A stretch of 15,247 nucleotides of DNA from Acidimicrobiaceae bacterium (GTDB taxonomy: Bacteria; Actinomycetota; Acidimicrobiia; Acidimicrobiales; RAAP-2). Below, piece after piece: positions 6,286 through 12,909 of this stretch. The notes under the pieces were generated by a model. That model saw nothing but the letters and a program-made list of their open reading frames with translations, did not search any database and was not told the DNA's origin. Location: NCBI GenBank assembly GCA_003164275.1, contig PLSY01000418.1, positions 1 through 15,247 on the forward strand. Direction: 5' to 3'. The stretch's first letter is position 1; each line of letters begins with the position of its first letter. The translations under genes were made by a program, and so were the position numbers.

Positions 6286-7419
6286 TCATGCATCTTGCAG
6301 GCTTACTTCTGCTTGCCATCTGTCGTGCCAGTGTTGGACCAGGGGCTCGTTGCGGCCGATGATGACATGGGATAGGGCCTGCTCCACCCCGTGTTGGCAT
6401 TGCTCCGCGGCGGGAAAGTCTTCGTCTCGCAGCACTGCACACGTAATATCGAGGGCGAATGTGCGCGCCTCTCGCACCGCTTCGTCGGTGATCGGTGTGA
6501 GCGCGGCTTCGCTCACGTGCACCACTGCTTCGCCGGGAATGGCGCCGGGGTACACCCGAATCATCGTGGCGGAGACGTCGGACTCGAGAAGGATGCAGCT
6601 CGGAAACAGGCCGTAGACGACGCCTCCATTGAACCGCTCGGGCCACTCGTCCTCGGGTAGTTGGCGTAGCTCGCGAATCGTCCGCAGCGGGAAGACCCAA
6701 CGGCAGTGGGAGCCGAAGGTATCGAACACGGAGTTGTTGGTGAGAATGGGGAAGAGCGATTTACGGTGGAGGTGAGCGAAGTGATATCCCTCGAAATTGA
6801 CATCTACAGCCAGTTTCCAGTTGGCAGAGACGCGCAGCGTCCGGGTCTCCACGTGCTCGTAATCGGCGAAGTCAAATCCGGAAAGATGATCGATGACGGT
6901 GTCGAGCACCCCATCGACGTCCACTGCCGAGTCGAGTCCGACGGTGAGAAGGCCCCCTCGCTCGCTGATGGGCAGCGCTCTCAGGCCGAGGGCAGTCTGA
7001 TCGACTCCGGAGAACATCTCTTTTGAAGGGATGCCGGCCAGGGTGCCATCGGTCTTGAAGGACCATGCGTGGTATCTGCACGTGAATCGCAATGCGTGCC
7101 CGCAATCACTGGCCACCCGCCCCCCTCGATGAGTACAGGCATTCACGAAGGCCCGTAGCGTCCCCGAGTCGTCCCTGACGATCAGAACGGCCGTGCCGTC
7201 GACGTCTTTGGTGGTGTAGTCACCCGGGGAGCGGACTTCGCCGGCCCAGCCGACCACGTGTGGCACCCGACGGAGCATGGCCCGCTCGGCGGCGAAGCGT
7301 TCAGGGTCAGTGAAGACCGTTGCTGGTTCCTGGCGGACCTCCCCGGCCGTTTCGAGGGAGTCTGTTTCGAGACAGTCGAGCACTCGTTTGGTGACTGCCA
7401 GAAGTTCCGAACGTTGCAT
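6286..7419 (-). CDS. Rieske [2Fe-2S] aromatic ring-hydroxylating oxygenase, alpha subunit
   Basis: A 377-residue catalytic subunit of a Rieske non-haem iron oxygenase, which inserts oxygen into aromatic, N-methyl or other substrates with electrons from a reductase. The Rieske cluster ligands C95, H97, C114 and H117 (CTH-x16-CRYH) are intact. The mononuclear iron site is in NFEGYHFAHLH, with H213 and H218 as the likely ligands, and a downstream acidic segment (DEDFPAAEQ) can supply the carboxylate. The open frame reaches back to 7668, but the ATG at 7419 has an excellent site, AGAGG seven bases upstream, while the ATG at 7440 has none; the longer forms also collide with the divergent gene. No ferredoxin or reductase gene is present in the window. 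The gene is probably transcribed with the BKACE gene that follows it. Confidence 0.9.
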   Translation of the reverse strand: MQRSELLAVTKRVLDCLETDSLETAGEVRQEPATVFTDPERFAAERAMLRRVPHVVGWAGEVRSPGDYTTKDVDGTAVLIVRDDSGTLRAFVNACTHRGGRVASDCGHALRFTCRYHAWSFKTDGTLAGIPSKEMFSGVDQTALGLRALPISERGGLLTVGLDSAVDVDGVLDTVIDHLSGFDFADYEHVETRTLRVSANWKLAVDVNFEGYHFAHLHRKSLFPILTNNSVFDTFGSHCRWVFPLRTIRELRQLPEDEWPERFNGGVVYGLFPSCILLESDVSATMIRVYPGAIPGEAVVHVSEAALTPITDEAVREARTFALDITCAVLRDEDFPAAEQCQHGVEQALSHVIIGRNEPLVQHWHDRWQAEVSLQDA

Positions 7420-7451
7420 AGCGAGTCCTCTCGTTGCCATAGGGCGCAGGA

Positions 7452-7479
7452 GGCGTGCCCGACCATCGCCCGGCACGCC
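7452..7479. promoter_or_regulatory. Perfect inverted repeat upstream of the Rieske-BKACE operon
   Basis: The eight-base arms GGCGTGCC (7452-7459) and GGCACGCC (7472-7479) are exact reverse complements separated by 12 bases. They start 33 bases before the Rieske start codon, in the divergent control region shared with the primase-polymerase gene. The layout suits a dimeric repressor or activator site, or a leader hairpin. No regulator gene lies next to it. Confidence 0.45.
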
Positions 7480-7660
7480 CACCCGATGCCGTCGCCGACC
7501 AAGCGTCACCCCCATGCGCCTACCGCAGCAGACACTATCGAAGGTGCTGTCAGCGCGTTGGGCAGCGGTATCTTGGCCTGAGTCCTCATGGACGCTCAAA
7601 ATGCTTTCAACCGACACGATTCGGTGTGAATACGGGCGCTGTTCCGGTAACAATGAAGCG

Positions 7661-8671
7661 GTGGTCACAAAATCGTTCGAAGAGGTAGAGGCGGCCGGTC
7701 AGGTCATTCGGATCTCCAGTCCCGGCAAGATCTATTTTCCGTCCATCGACGCCACGAAGCTCGACCTCGTCTCTTACTATCTGCAGATCGCCGACGAACT
7801 GATCGGAACGGTTGAGGATCGGCCAGCCCTACTGGAGCGGTACCCGGATGGGGCGGCCGGGAAGTCGTTCTTTCAAAAGCGCGTGCCTCCGGGGGCACCG
7901 AGCTGGATCGAGACAGCTGTCGTCGAGACTCCGAATGGAACGAGGTCGAGAGCACTTGTTGTCATGGACATCGCTCACGTACTCTGGGCCGTCAACCTCG
8001 GATGTCTCGGCTTGCACCTGTGGCCATACCGGGTAAGCGACCCAGACCACGCTGACGAGTTGCGCATCGACCTCGACCCGCAGCCGGGCACCGCATTCGA
8101 TGAGGTGCGGGCCGCTGCCCTTCGGGTTCGGCAACTACTTGACGAACTGGGAATCGCCAGTTTTCCCAAAACAACCGGAAACCGGGGCGTTCACGTCTAT
8201 GTGCGGCTTGAGCCCAGGTGGGACAGCTTTCAAGTGCGGGCAGCCGCTGTCGCTCTGGCCCGAGAGCTCGAACGGAGGCATCCCGACACCATGACGTCGC
8301 AGTGGTGGAAAGAGGAGCGGGGCAGCCGCATCTTTGTCGACTTCAACCAGAACGCCCCGCACAAGACGGTGTTCGGAGCGTGGTTTGCCAGGCCCAGGGT
8401 CGGTGGGCAAGTGTCCACGCCGCTCTTTTGGGACGAGATTGAGAGTGTTGACCCCGAGTCCCTGACCATCCGAACGGTGCCACAGCGAGTCGAGCTTCAG
8501 GGGAATCCTTGGGCGGCCATCGATGATGCACCTCAATCTCTACAGCCGCTGTTGGATCTGTCGGCTCGCGATCGGGCAAGCGGCCTCCATGATGCCCCGT
8601 GGCCACCCGAATACCCAAAGCAGCCCGATGAACCCACCAGGGTGTCCCCGAGCAGGGCGAGGAAGGGCTGA
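7661..8671 (+). CDS. AEP primase-polymerase, LigD-POL / Prim-PolC family
   Basis: A stand-alone polymerase of the archaeo-eukaryotic primase superfamily (336 residues), homologous to the POL domain of LigD and to mycobacterial Prim-PolC. Such enzymes fill short gaps and prefer ribonucleotides. The N-terminal block (ISSPGKIYFP, TKLDLVSYY, FFQKRVP) is typical. The catalytic aspartates D137 and D139 are in LRIDLDP, the histidine H178 is in NRGVHVYV, and the third aspartate D227 is in FVDFNQN. The frame is open from an ATG at 7277, but that would overlap the divergent Rieske gene. The GTG at 7661 gives the family length and N-terminus; it lacks a good ribosome site and has TAACAAT (7648-7654) upstream, so a leaderless transcript is possible. 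The in-frame ATG at 7601 is an alternative. It is the first of three repair genes; in mycobacteria Prim-PolC works with LigC, which is also encoded here. Confidence 0.9.
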   Translation: MVTKSFEEVEAAGQVIRISSPGKIYFPSIDATKLDLVSYYLQIADELIGTVEDRPALLERYPDGAAGKSFFQKRVPPGAPSWIETAVVETPNGTRSRALVVMDIAHVLWAVNLGCLGLHLWPYRVSDPDHADELRIDLDPQPGTAFDEVRAAALRVRQLLDELGIASFPKTTGNRGVHVYVRLEPRWDSFQVRAAAVALARELERRHPDTMTSQWWKEERGSRIFVDFNQNAPHKTVFGAWFARPRVGGQVSTPLFWDEIESVDPESLTIRTVPQRVELQGNPWAAIDDAPQSLQPLLDLSARDRASGLHDAPWPPEYPKQPDEPTRVSPSRARKG

Positions 8672-8674
8672 GCA

Positions 8675-9691
8675 GTGGACCCGGTTCACTGCTTGCAACG
8701 CATCGCCTACCTGCTCGAGCGGGACCGAGCCGAGACTTACAAGGTGCGTGCCTTTCGGGGAGCGGCGGCAGCCATCACCGGCATCCCGGTCGAAGAACTT
8801 TCAACGATGCTCACTGCTCGGCTGCAAGATATCCCTCATATCGGCAAGACCAGCGCCCAGGTGATCAAAGAGGCCGTGTCGGGCCGGATGCCGGCTTATC
8901 TCGAAAAGTTGGAGGCAGGCGGCCTTCCTCCGATGAGCGCAGAGGCGTCGCGTCTGCGGGCCAAACTGCGTGGGGATTGTCATAGCCATTCAGATTGGTC
9001 CGACGGCGGCAGCCCGATCCGCGAGATGGCTCTGGCAGCACTCGAGCTCGGACACGAGTACTGGACGTTGACGGATCACAGTCCGAGGCTGACCATCGCC
9101 CACGGACTGGACGCTAAGCGTCTGAGGGAGCAGCTCGATTTGGTGGCCGAACTGAATGCAGAACTAGCACCGTTTCGCATCCTGACAGGCATTGAAGTGG
9201 ACATCTTGGAAGACGGCTCACTCGACCAAGAGGAAACGCTGCTCGCTCAGCTGGACGTCGTCGTCGCCAGCGCGCATTCGAAGCTCCGCATGGATTCTCT
9301 AGCGATGACCGACCGACTCCTCCGAGCTGTCGAAAGCCCGCATACCGACATCCTCGGCCACTGCACCGGACGAATCATCGTGGGGAGGGGTCGTCCGCAA
9401 TCGATTTTCGATGCTGACGCAGTCTTCGAAGCCTGTGCCCGCACCGGCACGGCCGTCGAGATCAACTCGCGCCCTGAGCGGCTCGACCCACCGGCCGAGC
9501 TGCTGGAGCTTGCCCTCTCTCTCGGATGTGACGTTGCCATCGACACCGACGCGCACGCTCCGGGCCAGCTGGAATGGCAGGTGTACGGCTGCGAGAAGGC
9601 CGCTCAGGCGCAGATTCCCGCTGGTCGGATAGTGAACACACGGCCGATTGACGAACTCTTGGCCTGGACATCAAGCCACAGTTCGAACTAG
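8675..9691 (+). CDS. HhH-PHP domain protein (PolX-like without the polymerase core)
   Basis: A 338-residue protein with two parts. Residues 1-80 form a helix-hairpin-helix, Pol-beta-8-kDa-like DNA-binding domain (YLLERDRAETYKVRAFRGAA, then IPHIGKTSAQVIKE). Residues about 99-335 form a PHP metallo-phosphoesterase domain. All expected metal ligands are visible: H103, H105 and D110 (CHSHSDWSD), D134 and H135 (LTDHS), E174 (GIEVD), H201 (ASAHS), H229 (LGHCTGR), D292 and H294 (DTDAH). Bacterial PolX proteins of about 570 residues have the same ends with palm and thumb domains between them; here these are missing. PHP domains of PolX are known to have 3'-5' exonuclease or 3'-end cleaning activity. 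The GTG start is three bases after the primase-polymerase stop, implying translational coupling and a joint role in end processing. The exact activity is inferred. Confidence 0.88.
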   Translation: MDPVHCLQRIAYLLERDRAETYKVRAFRGAAAAITGIPVEELSTMLTARLQDIPHIGKTSAQVIKEAVSGRMPAYLEKLEAGGLPPMSAEASRLRAKLRGDCHSHSDWSDGGSPIREMALAALELGHEYWTLTDHSPRLTIAHGLDAKRLREQLDLVAELNAELAPFRILTGIEVDILEDGSLDQEETLLAQLDVVVASAHSKLRMDSLAMTDRLLRAVESPHTDILGHCTGRIIVGRGRPQSIFDADAVFEACARTGTAVEINSRPERLDPPAELLELALSLGCDVAIDTDAHAPGQLEWQVYGCEKAAQAQIPAGRIVNTRPIDELLAWTSSHSSN

Positions 9692-9716
9692 GGGGGCTTG
9701 GCTGGTTCAGACTGGG

Positions 9717-9722
9717 TACGGT
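9717..9722 (+). promoter_or_regulatory. Possible -10 element for a leaderless ligase transcript
   Basis: TACGGT lies six bases before the GTG start of the ligase gene, and no Shine-Dalgarno sequence is visible. This spacing is what a leaderless actinobacterial promoter would show. A -35 element is not evident. The ligase might instead be read only from upstream. Confidence 0.25.
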
Positions 9723-9728
9723 TGACCT

Positions 9729-10790
9729 GTGCCCAATCCAGTACTACCCCCGGTGGCGCCCATGCTGGCCAAGCTCACGCGTGAGCTCCCGATCGGCGAC
9801 GGCCTCTTCTACGAGCCGAAGTGGGACGGTTTCCGATGCATCGTGTTTCGGGATGGGAACGATATCGTGCTCGGAAGCCGCAATGAAAAGGAGCTCAACC
9901 GCTACTTTCCCGAGTTGATCGATTCGCTACTCGCCAATATCCCCGAACGCTGCGTCCTGGACGGGGAGATTGTCATCGCCGGCCCGGACGGCCTCGATTT
10001 TGATGCTCTGTCGCAGCGGATACATCCTGCTGCCTCGAGGGTGCTCCATCTCGCCGAGGCAACGCCCGCCTCGTTCGTGGCTTTCGACTGTTTGGCTCTC
10101 GACGACGCTGACCTGATGGCGGAGCCGTATGCAGCTCGCCGTCATGTACTGGAGCAAGTCCTCTCCGAAGCTGCTGCTCCGATTCACGTGACCCCAGTGA
10201 CCAGCGACCCGGAGGTGGCACGAGAGTGGTTTTCCAGGTTCGAGGGCGCCGGTCTTGACGGACTGGTCGTGAAGCCCCGTGACCTTCCCTATCAGCCGGA
10301 TAAGCGGGTCATGCTGAAGGTCAAGCACCAACGGACGGCTGACTGCGTTGTGGGCGGATTCCGATGGCACAAGGACGGGGGAGTTGTGGGATCACTGCTT
10401 CTCGGGCTCTTCGATGAAGAGGGTGTGCTGAACCATGTCGGGGTGGCGTCCGGCTTCACGGCGGCAAGGCGGAAAGAATTGGTAGCGGAACTGGATCCTT
10501 ATCTGGCCGATCCGTCAGTCGACCACCCATGGGTGACTAAAGGAGCGCCGAACGGCCGGGTCCCGGGTGGCCAGAGTCGATGGAGCGCAGGAAAAGACCT
10601 GAGTTGGATGCCACTGGACCTTGCCCTGGTGGCCGAGGTCTCATACGACCATCTGCAAGGCGACCGGTTCCGGCACGCAACCTCGTTCTTGCGTTGGCGA
10701 CCTGATCGCCAGCCGGAATCTTGCACGTACGCCCAGCTCGAGACACCGGTGCCGACCGTTCTCTCAGAGGTCTTCGGGACACGAGGCTGA
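9729..10790 (+). CDS. ligC: ATP-dependent DNA ligase, LigC type
   Basis: A 353-residue ATP-dependent DNA ligase with a nucleotidyltransferase domain and a C-terminal OB domain, sealing nicks through an enzyme-AMP intermediate. The adenylated lysine is K31 in EPKWDGFR (motif I). SRN (50-52) follows, then DGEIV with E80 (motif III), DGLVVK with K182 (motif IV) and MLKVKH with K197 and K199 (motif V). The length and opening (PPVAPMLAK) match mycobacterial LigC rather than LigB or LigD, and no nuclease or polymerase domain is fused. The start is GTG at 9729, 37 bases after the HhH-PHP stop. The primase-polymerase two genes upstream is its known functional partner in mycobacteria, where the pair takes part in base excision repair. 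No Ku gene is seen, so a role in classic NHEJ is not supported by this window. Confidence 0.93.
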   Translation: MPNPVLPPVAPMLAKLTRELPIGDGLFYEPKWDGFRCIVFRDGNDIVLGSRNEKELNRYFPELIDSLLANIPERCVLDGEIVIAGPDGLDFDALSQRIHPAASRVLHLAEATPASFVAFDCLALDDADLMAEPYAARRHVLEQVLSEAAAPIHVTPVTSDPEVAREWFSRFEGAGLDGLVVKPRDLPYQPDKRVMLKVKHQRTADCVVGGFRWHKDGGVVGSLLLGLFDEEGVLNHVGVASGFTAARRKELVAELDPYLADPSVDHPWVTKGAPNGRVPGGQSRWSAGKDLSWMPLDLALVAEVSYDHLQGDRFRHATSFLRWRPDRQPESCTYAQLETPVPTVLSEVFGTRG

Positions 10791-10847
10791 ACCGGGACCG
10801 TTGAGCCCGGTGGGTGGGCATGGAGTTAGGCGGCCCAGTCGAGCACT

Positions 10848-10887
10848 TGGTCGCAGCTGTGCGACCACCCGATGGGCCGTCTGGCCC
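10848..10887. terminator. Tandem hairpins between convergent ligase and LLM genes
   Basis: An eight-base perfect stem, TGGTCGCA (10848-10855) with TGCGACCA (10860-10867) and loop GCTG, is followed by GGGCC (10874-10878) with GGCCC (10883-10887) and loop GTCT. They sit between two convergent stop codons, where a bidirectional terminator is expected. There is no U-tract, as is common in actinobacteria. Confidence 0.5.
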
Positions 10888-10895
10888 GGCAGACC

Positions 10896-11771
10896 TCAGC
10901 CCCGGTCGATCAGTGCCGGCGCGAGCCGTCTCCACTCCGTCAGTGGAAGTGACGACGACTCTTCGGTCAGGACCTGGATGCAGACGTGATCAGCACCAGC
11001 GGCACGGTGCAGGTCAATCCTGTCGCGTATCGTCGACTCGTCCCCCCATGCGACCATCGCATCGACCAGCGAATCGCTGCCACCGTTGGCGAAATCGTCC
11101 TCGTCGAATCCAAGGCGACGAAAGTTGTTCACGTAGTTCGGGAAGGTTAGATATGCGGCGAGGGCCCTCCGTCCGAGTTCACGAGCTTTTGCCGCATCCG
11201 TGATGAGAGCGACGGCCTGCTCCGGCGCTACGAGGCCGTCGGGTCCGATCGCCTCCCTGGCCATGGCCGTGTGCTCCGGGGTGACGTTGTAGGGATGGGT
11301 GCCAGCCGTGCGGGTGCGGGCCAGCTCGAGCATCTTTGGACCAAGGGCTGCCAGTACCCTGCGCCCTCGGGGCAAAGGAATGGGTGCGGTGTCCAGTGCG
11401 TCGAGGAATTCGGCCATCCGAGCCAACGGCTTGCGATAGCGGCCGACTTCATCTCCGTCGATCAGAGGAGCGTGGCTCACGCCGATACCGACCATGAACC
11501 GGTCGCCGTACAGATCCGTGAACCGGGAGTGCGCTGCAGCCGTCTCCTCTGGCGAGTGCATCCAGAGGTTGAGAATTCCGCTCGCTACGGTCAACGAGCT
11601 CGTGGCGTCGAGGAGGCGCTCAATGGCGTCAAAAAGGTCTCCGCCGACATCCGGGATCCAGATAGCGGAATAGCCCAGCGAGTCAAGCTCGGCTGCAGCC
11701 TCCCGAGACTTCCCAGGGTCGCCGTAGCGCAGTCCGCCACTCCAGACACCTGTTCCACTAAGAGTGTTCAT
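10896..11771 (-). CDS. LLM class F420-dependent oxidoreductase (TIGR03620-like)
   Basis: A 291-residue luciferase-like TIM-barrel oxidoreductase, of the actinobacterial group annotated as probable F420-dependent enzymes. Typical features are the N-terminal strand-helix LDSLGYSAIWIPD, the segment LTVASGILNLWMHSPEETA, the block GDRFMVGIGVSH, and the C-terminal RDRIDLHRAAGADHVCIQVL that closes the barrel. The cofactor is most likely coenzyme F420, but FMN is possible; that is inferred from the family. The ATG has AAAGGA six bases upstream. The gene lies 129 bases downstream of a cupin gene on the same strand, so the two may be co-transcribed. It converges with the ligase gene. The substrate is unknown. 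Confidence 0.88.
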   Translation of the reverse strand: MNTLSGTGVWSGGLRYGDPGKSREAAAELDSLGYSAIWIPDVGGDLFDAIERLLDATSSLTVASGILNLWMHSPEETAAAHSRFTDLYGDRFMVGIGVSHAPLIDGDEVGRYRKPLARMAEFLDALDTAPIPLPRGRRVLAALGPKMLELARTRTAGTHPYNVTPEHTAMAREAIGPDGLVAPEQAVALITDAAKARELGRRALAAYLTFPNYVNNFRRLGFDEDDFANGGSDSLVDAMVAWGDESTIRDRIDLHRAAGADHVCIQVLTEESSSLPLTEWRRLAPALIDRG

Positions 11772-11900
11772 TCATCATCCTTTATCGGTGTCGGTACAGG
11801 GATCGCGGGCAGGTCGCCCACGCAAAACCGCCCCATCTCTCGGCTGTCCTGCCGTTGGTGAAGCTCAGGCAACGGACGGTCTGAGGGGACTCCATCAGAT

Positions 11901-12476
11901 TCAGCCTCGATGATCGGCAGAGGTGTTGACAGTTTCCTCTCCGTCTACTACCCACCGGGTCCGCAGGTCCTCGAGCCACTCAGGAAACTCGAGCTCGGGG
12001 TCGGGAAGAACCTCCGCCCCCTGCCGGGCGAGGGCTTGTTGGAAGGCCTCGAAGTCGTCACCCCAAGAACGCGGATCTCCCATCATCACTTCGAAAAGCA
12101 CGGTTCCCTCTGGTCCTGCCACGAAGGGTCCGAAGGCCGCTCCGAGTGGCAGTTCCACATGGGTGCCTGCTGGGCAGTGACGGTCTCCGCACCACATGTC
12201 GCCTTCGATTACGAAGATGACATGTGAGCTGTAGTGGCCGTGCCGCCGGATCACCATTCCGGGATCCCATTTCGCATAGAGCGACAGGTATTGGGGCTCG
12301 GAAGAGAAGGCCAGCCACTTCTCCCAGACCGATGCGATCGTCCCATCTGCCTGGCGAATCGACTTCACGCGTTGCCATGGAACATCGAGGTCTTCTAGAT
12401 GCCGGAATGTGGGCTCGAGTCCCGCAACCTCTATGTCCTGCCCGTCGCTGCCTTCGGGCTCGGCTTCAATACCCAT
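11901..12476 (-). CDS. Cupin-fold metal-binding protein
   Basis: A 191-residue single-domain cupin. Motif 1 reads PGMVIRRHGHYSSHVIFVIEG, with H79, H81 and H85 in metal-binding position (a histidine takes the place of the usual glutamate), and motif 2 reads CPAGTHVELP with H106, giving a four-histidine site. Such proteins are dioxygenases, isomerases or binding proteins, and the exact role here is unknown. The C-terminal part (EFPEWLEDLRTRWVV) is outside the cupin core. The frame is open to 12560, but the ATG at 12476 is preceded by AGGGGG four bases away and removes a non-conserved N-terminus. The gene is upstream of the LLM oxidoreductase, and both may serve one pathway. Confidence 0.82.
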   Translation of the reverse strand: MGIEAEPEGSDGQDIEVAGLEPTFRHLEDLDVPWQRVKSIRQADGTIASVWEKWLAFSSEPQYLSLYAKWDPGMVIRRHGHYSSHVIFVIEGDMWCGDRHCPAGTHVELPLGAAFGPFVAGPEGTVLFEVMMGDPRSWGDDFEAFQQALARQGAEVLPDPELEFPEWLEDLRTRWVVDGEETVNTSADHRG

Positions 12477-12758
12477 GTCTCCCCCTGAGATCGATCCGTG
12501 GGCCGCGGCCCGAGAACGAGGTTTGCTCAGTGTAGGACGATCGACCGAGCCGAAATGCACCCGGTCCGATGCCGCCTTCGAGAAGCGCTGTGCCGCATCT
12601 CGGGGCGCCTCTGGCTTTTGCGGATCGGCTCGATGCCGAGGCTCCCGCTATCCAAATGGCTTGGTACACCCACTCTTGATATCGGGACTCCAGCAACTGA
12701 CCAACGTCGAGATCTGGCGAGTTCCTTTGCCCGTCGCAAGAAGAAGCGATTTGGCAAT

Positions 12759-12780
12759 GTCCTGTGTGTGTCGACAGGAC
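12759..12780. repeat. Hairpin in the cupin-GH5 intergenic region
   Basis: The seven-base arms GTCCTGT (12759-12765) and ACAGGAC (12774-12780) enclose a GT-rich eight-base loop. The right arm overlaps a TGTCGACA palindrome (12769-12776). It may be a terminator, operator or RNA structure; function unknown. Confidence 0.45.
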
Positions 12781-12821
12781 CCGACGTGCCATGAATCGAG
12801 CGACCAGGACCCCTCTCTCCT

Positions 12822-12850
12822 GCGAGTGGTTGAGTACTCTCAGTACTCGC
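12822..12850. promoter_or_regulatory. Nested inverted repeats upstream of the GH5 gene
   Basis: GAGTACT (12832-12838) and AGTACTC (12842-12848) form a perfect seven-base inverted repeat around CTC. An alternative outer pair uses GCGAGT (12822-12827) and ACTCGC (12845-12850). The site is about 60 bases before the start codon, which suits a transcription factor operator. Confidence 0.45.
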
Positions 12851-12896
12851 TGGTGCAAAAGGCAAGAAGTGGCCAGGTGAAGGGGTGAACGGCACC

Positions 12897-12902
12897 TACA
12901 CT
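12897..12902 (+). promoter_or_regulatory. -10 element of a leaderless promoter for the GH5 gene
   Basis: TACACT is followed by seven bases and then the ATG at 12910, so transcription would begin at the start codon. There is no ribosome site at the normal distance; the nearest purine run (AAGGGG) lies about 22 bases upstream. This is typical of actinobacterial leaderless genes. The -35 region is weak. Confidence 0.5.
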
Positions 12903-12909
12903 GTCGGCC

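Larger units (their letters stand above)
12477..12909. other. Gene-free control region between cupin and GH5 genes
   Basis: This stretch of about 430 bases separates two divergent genes. Open frames in it (for example 12409-12888 on + and 12466-12858 on -) show no recognisable domain, carry composition typical of random GC-rich frames, and overlap one another. It holds a hairpin at 12759-12780, a nested inverted repeat at 12822-12850 and a likely -10 element at 12897. I saw no tRNA, and no convincing sign of an insertion sequence or attachment site. Confidence 0.6.

Noticed and set aside
7277..7660. Long N-terminal extension of the primase-polymerase frame
   Set aside because: It overlaps the divergent Rieske gene and its residues do not resemble the polymerase family, whose N-terminus begins near 7661.
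7420..7668. Long N-terminal extension of the Rieske frame
   Set aside because: The strong ribosome site is at 7419, and the extension is Arg-rich without homologous features.
9681..9688. GTTCGAAC palindrome near the ligase start, considered as an SOS (LexA) box
   Set aside because: The actinobacterial box needs TCGAAC and GTTCGA arms separated by four bases. Here the arms are merged and the site lies inside the PHP stop region.
7661..10790. Classical Ku-LigD NHEJ operon
   Set aside because: No Ku gene is present, and polymerase and ligase are separate proteins with a LigC-type ligase, which fits Prim-PolC/LigC repair better.
12409..12888. Open frame of 159 codons on the + strand between cupin and GH5
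   Set aside because: Its first part lies antisense to the cupin gene, the rest has no known domain or ribosome site, and competing frames on the other strand look equally random.
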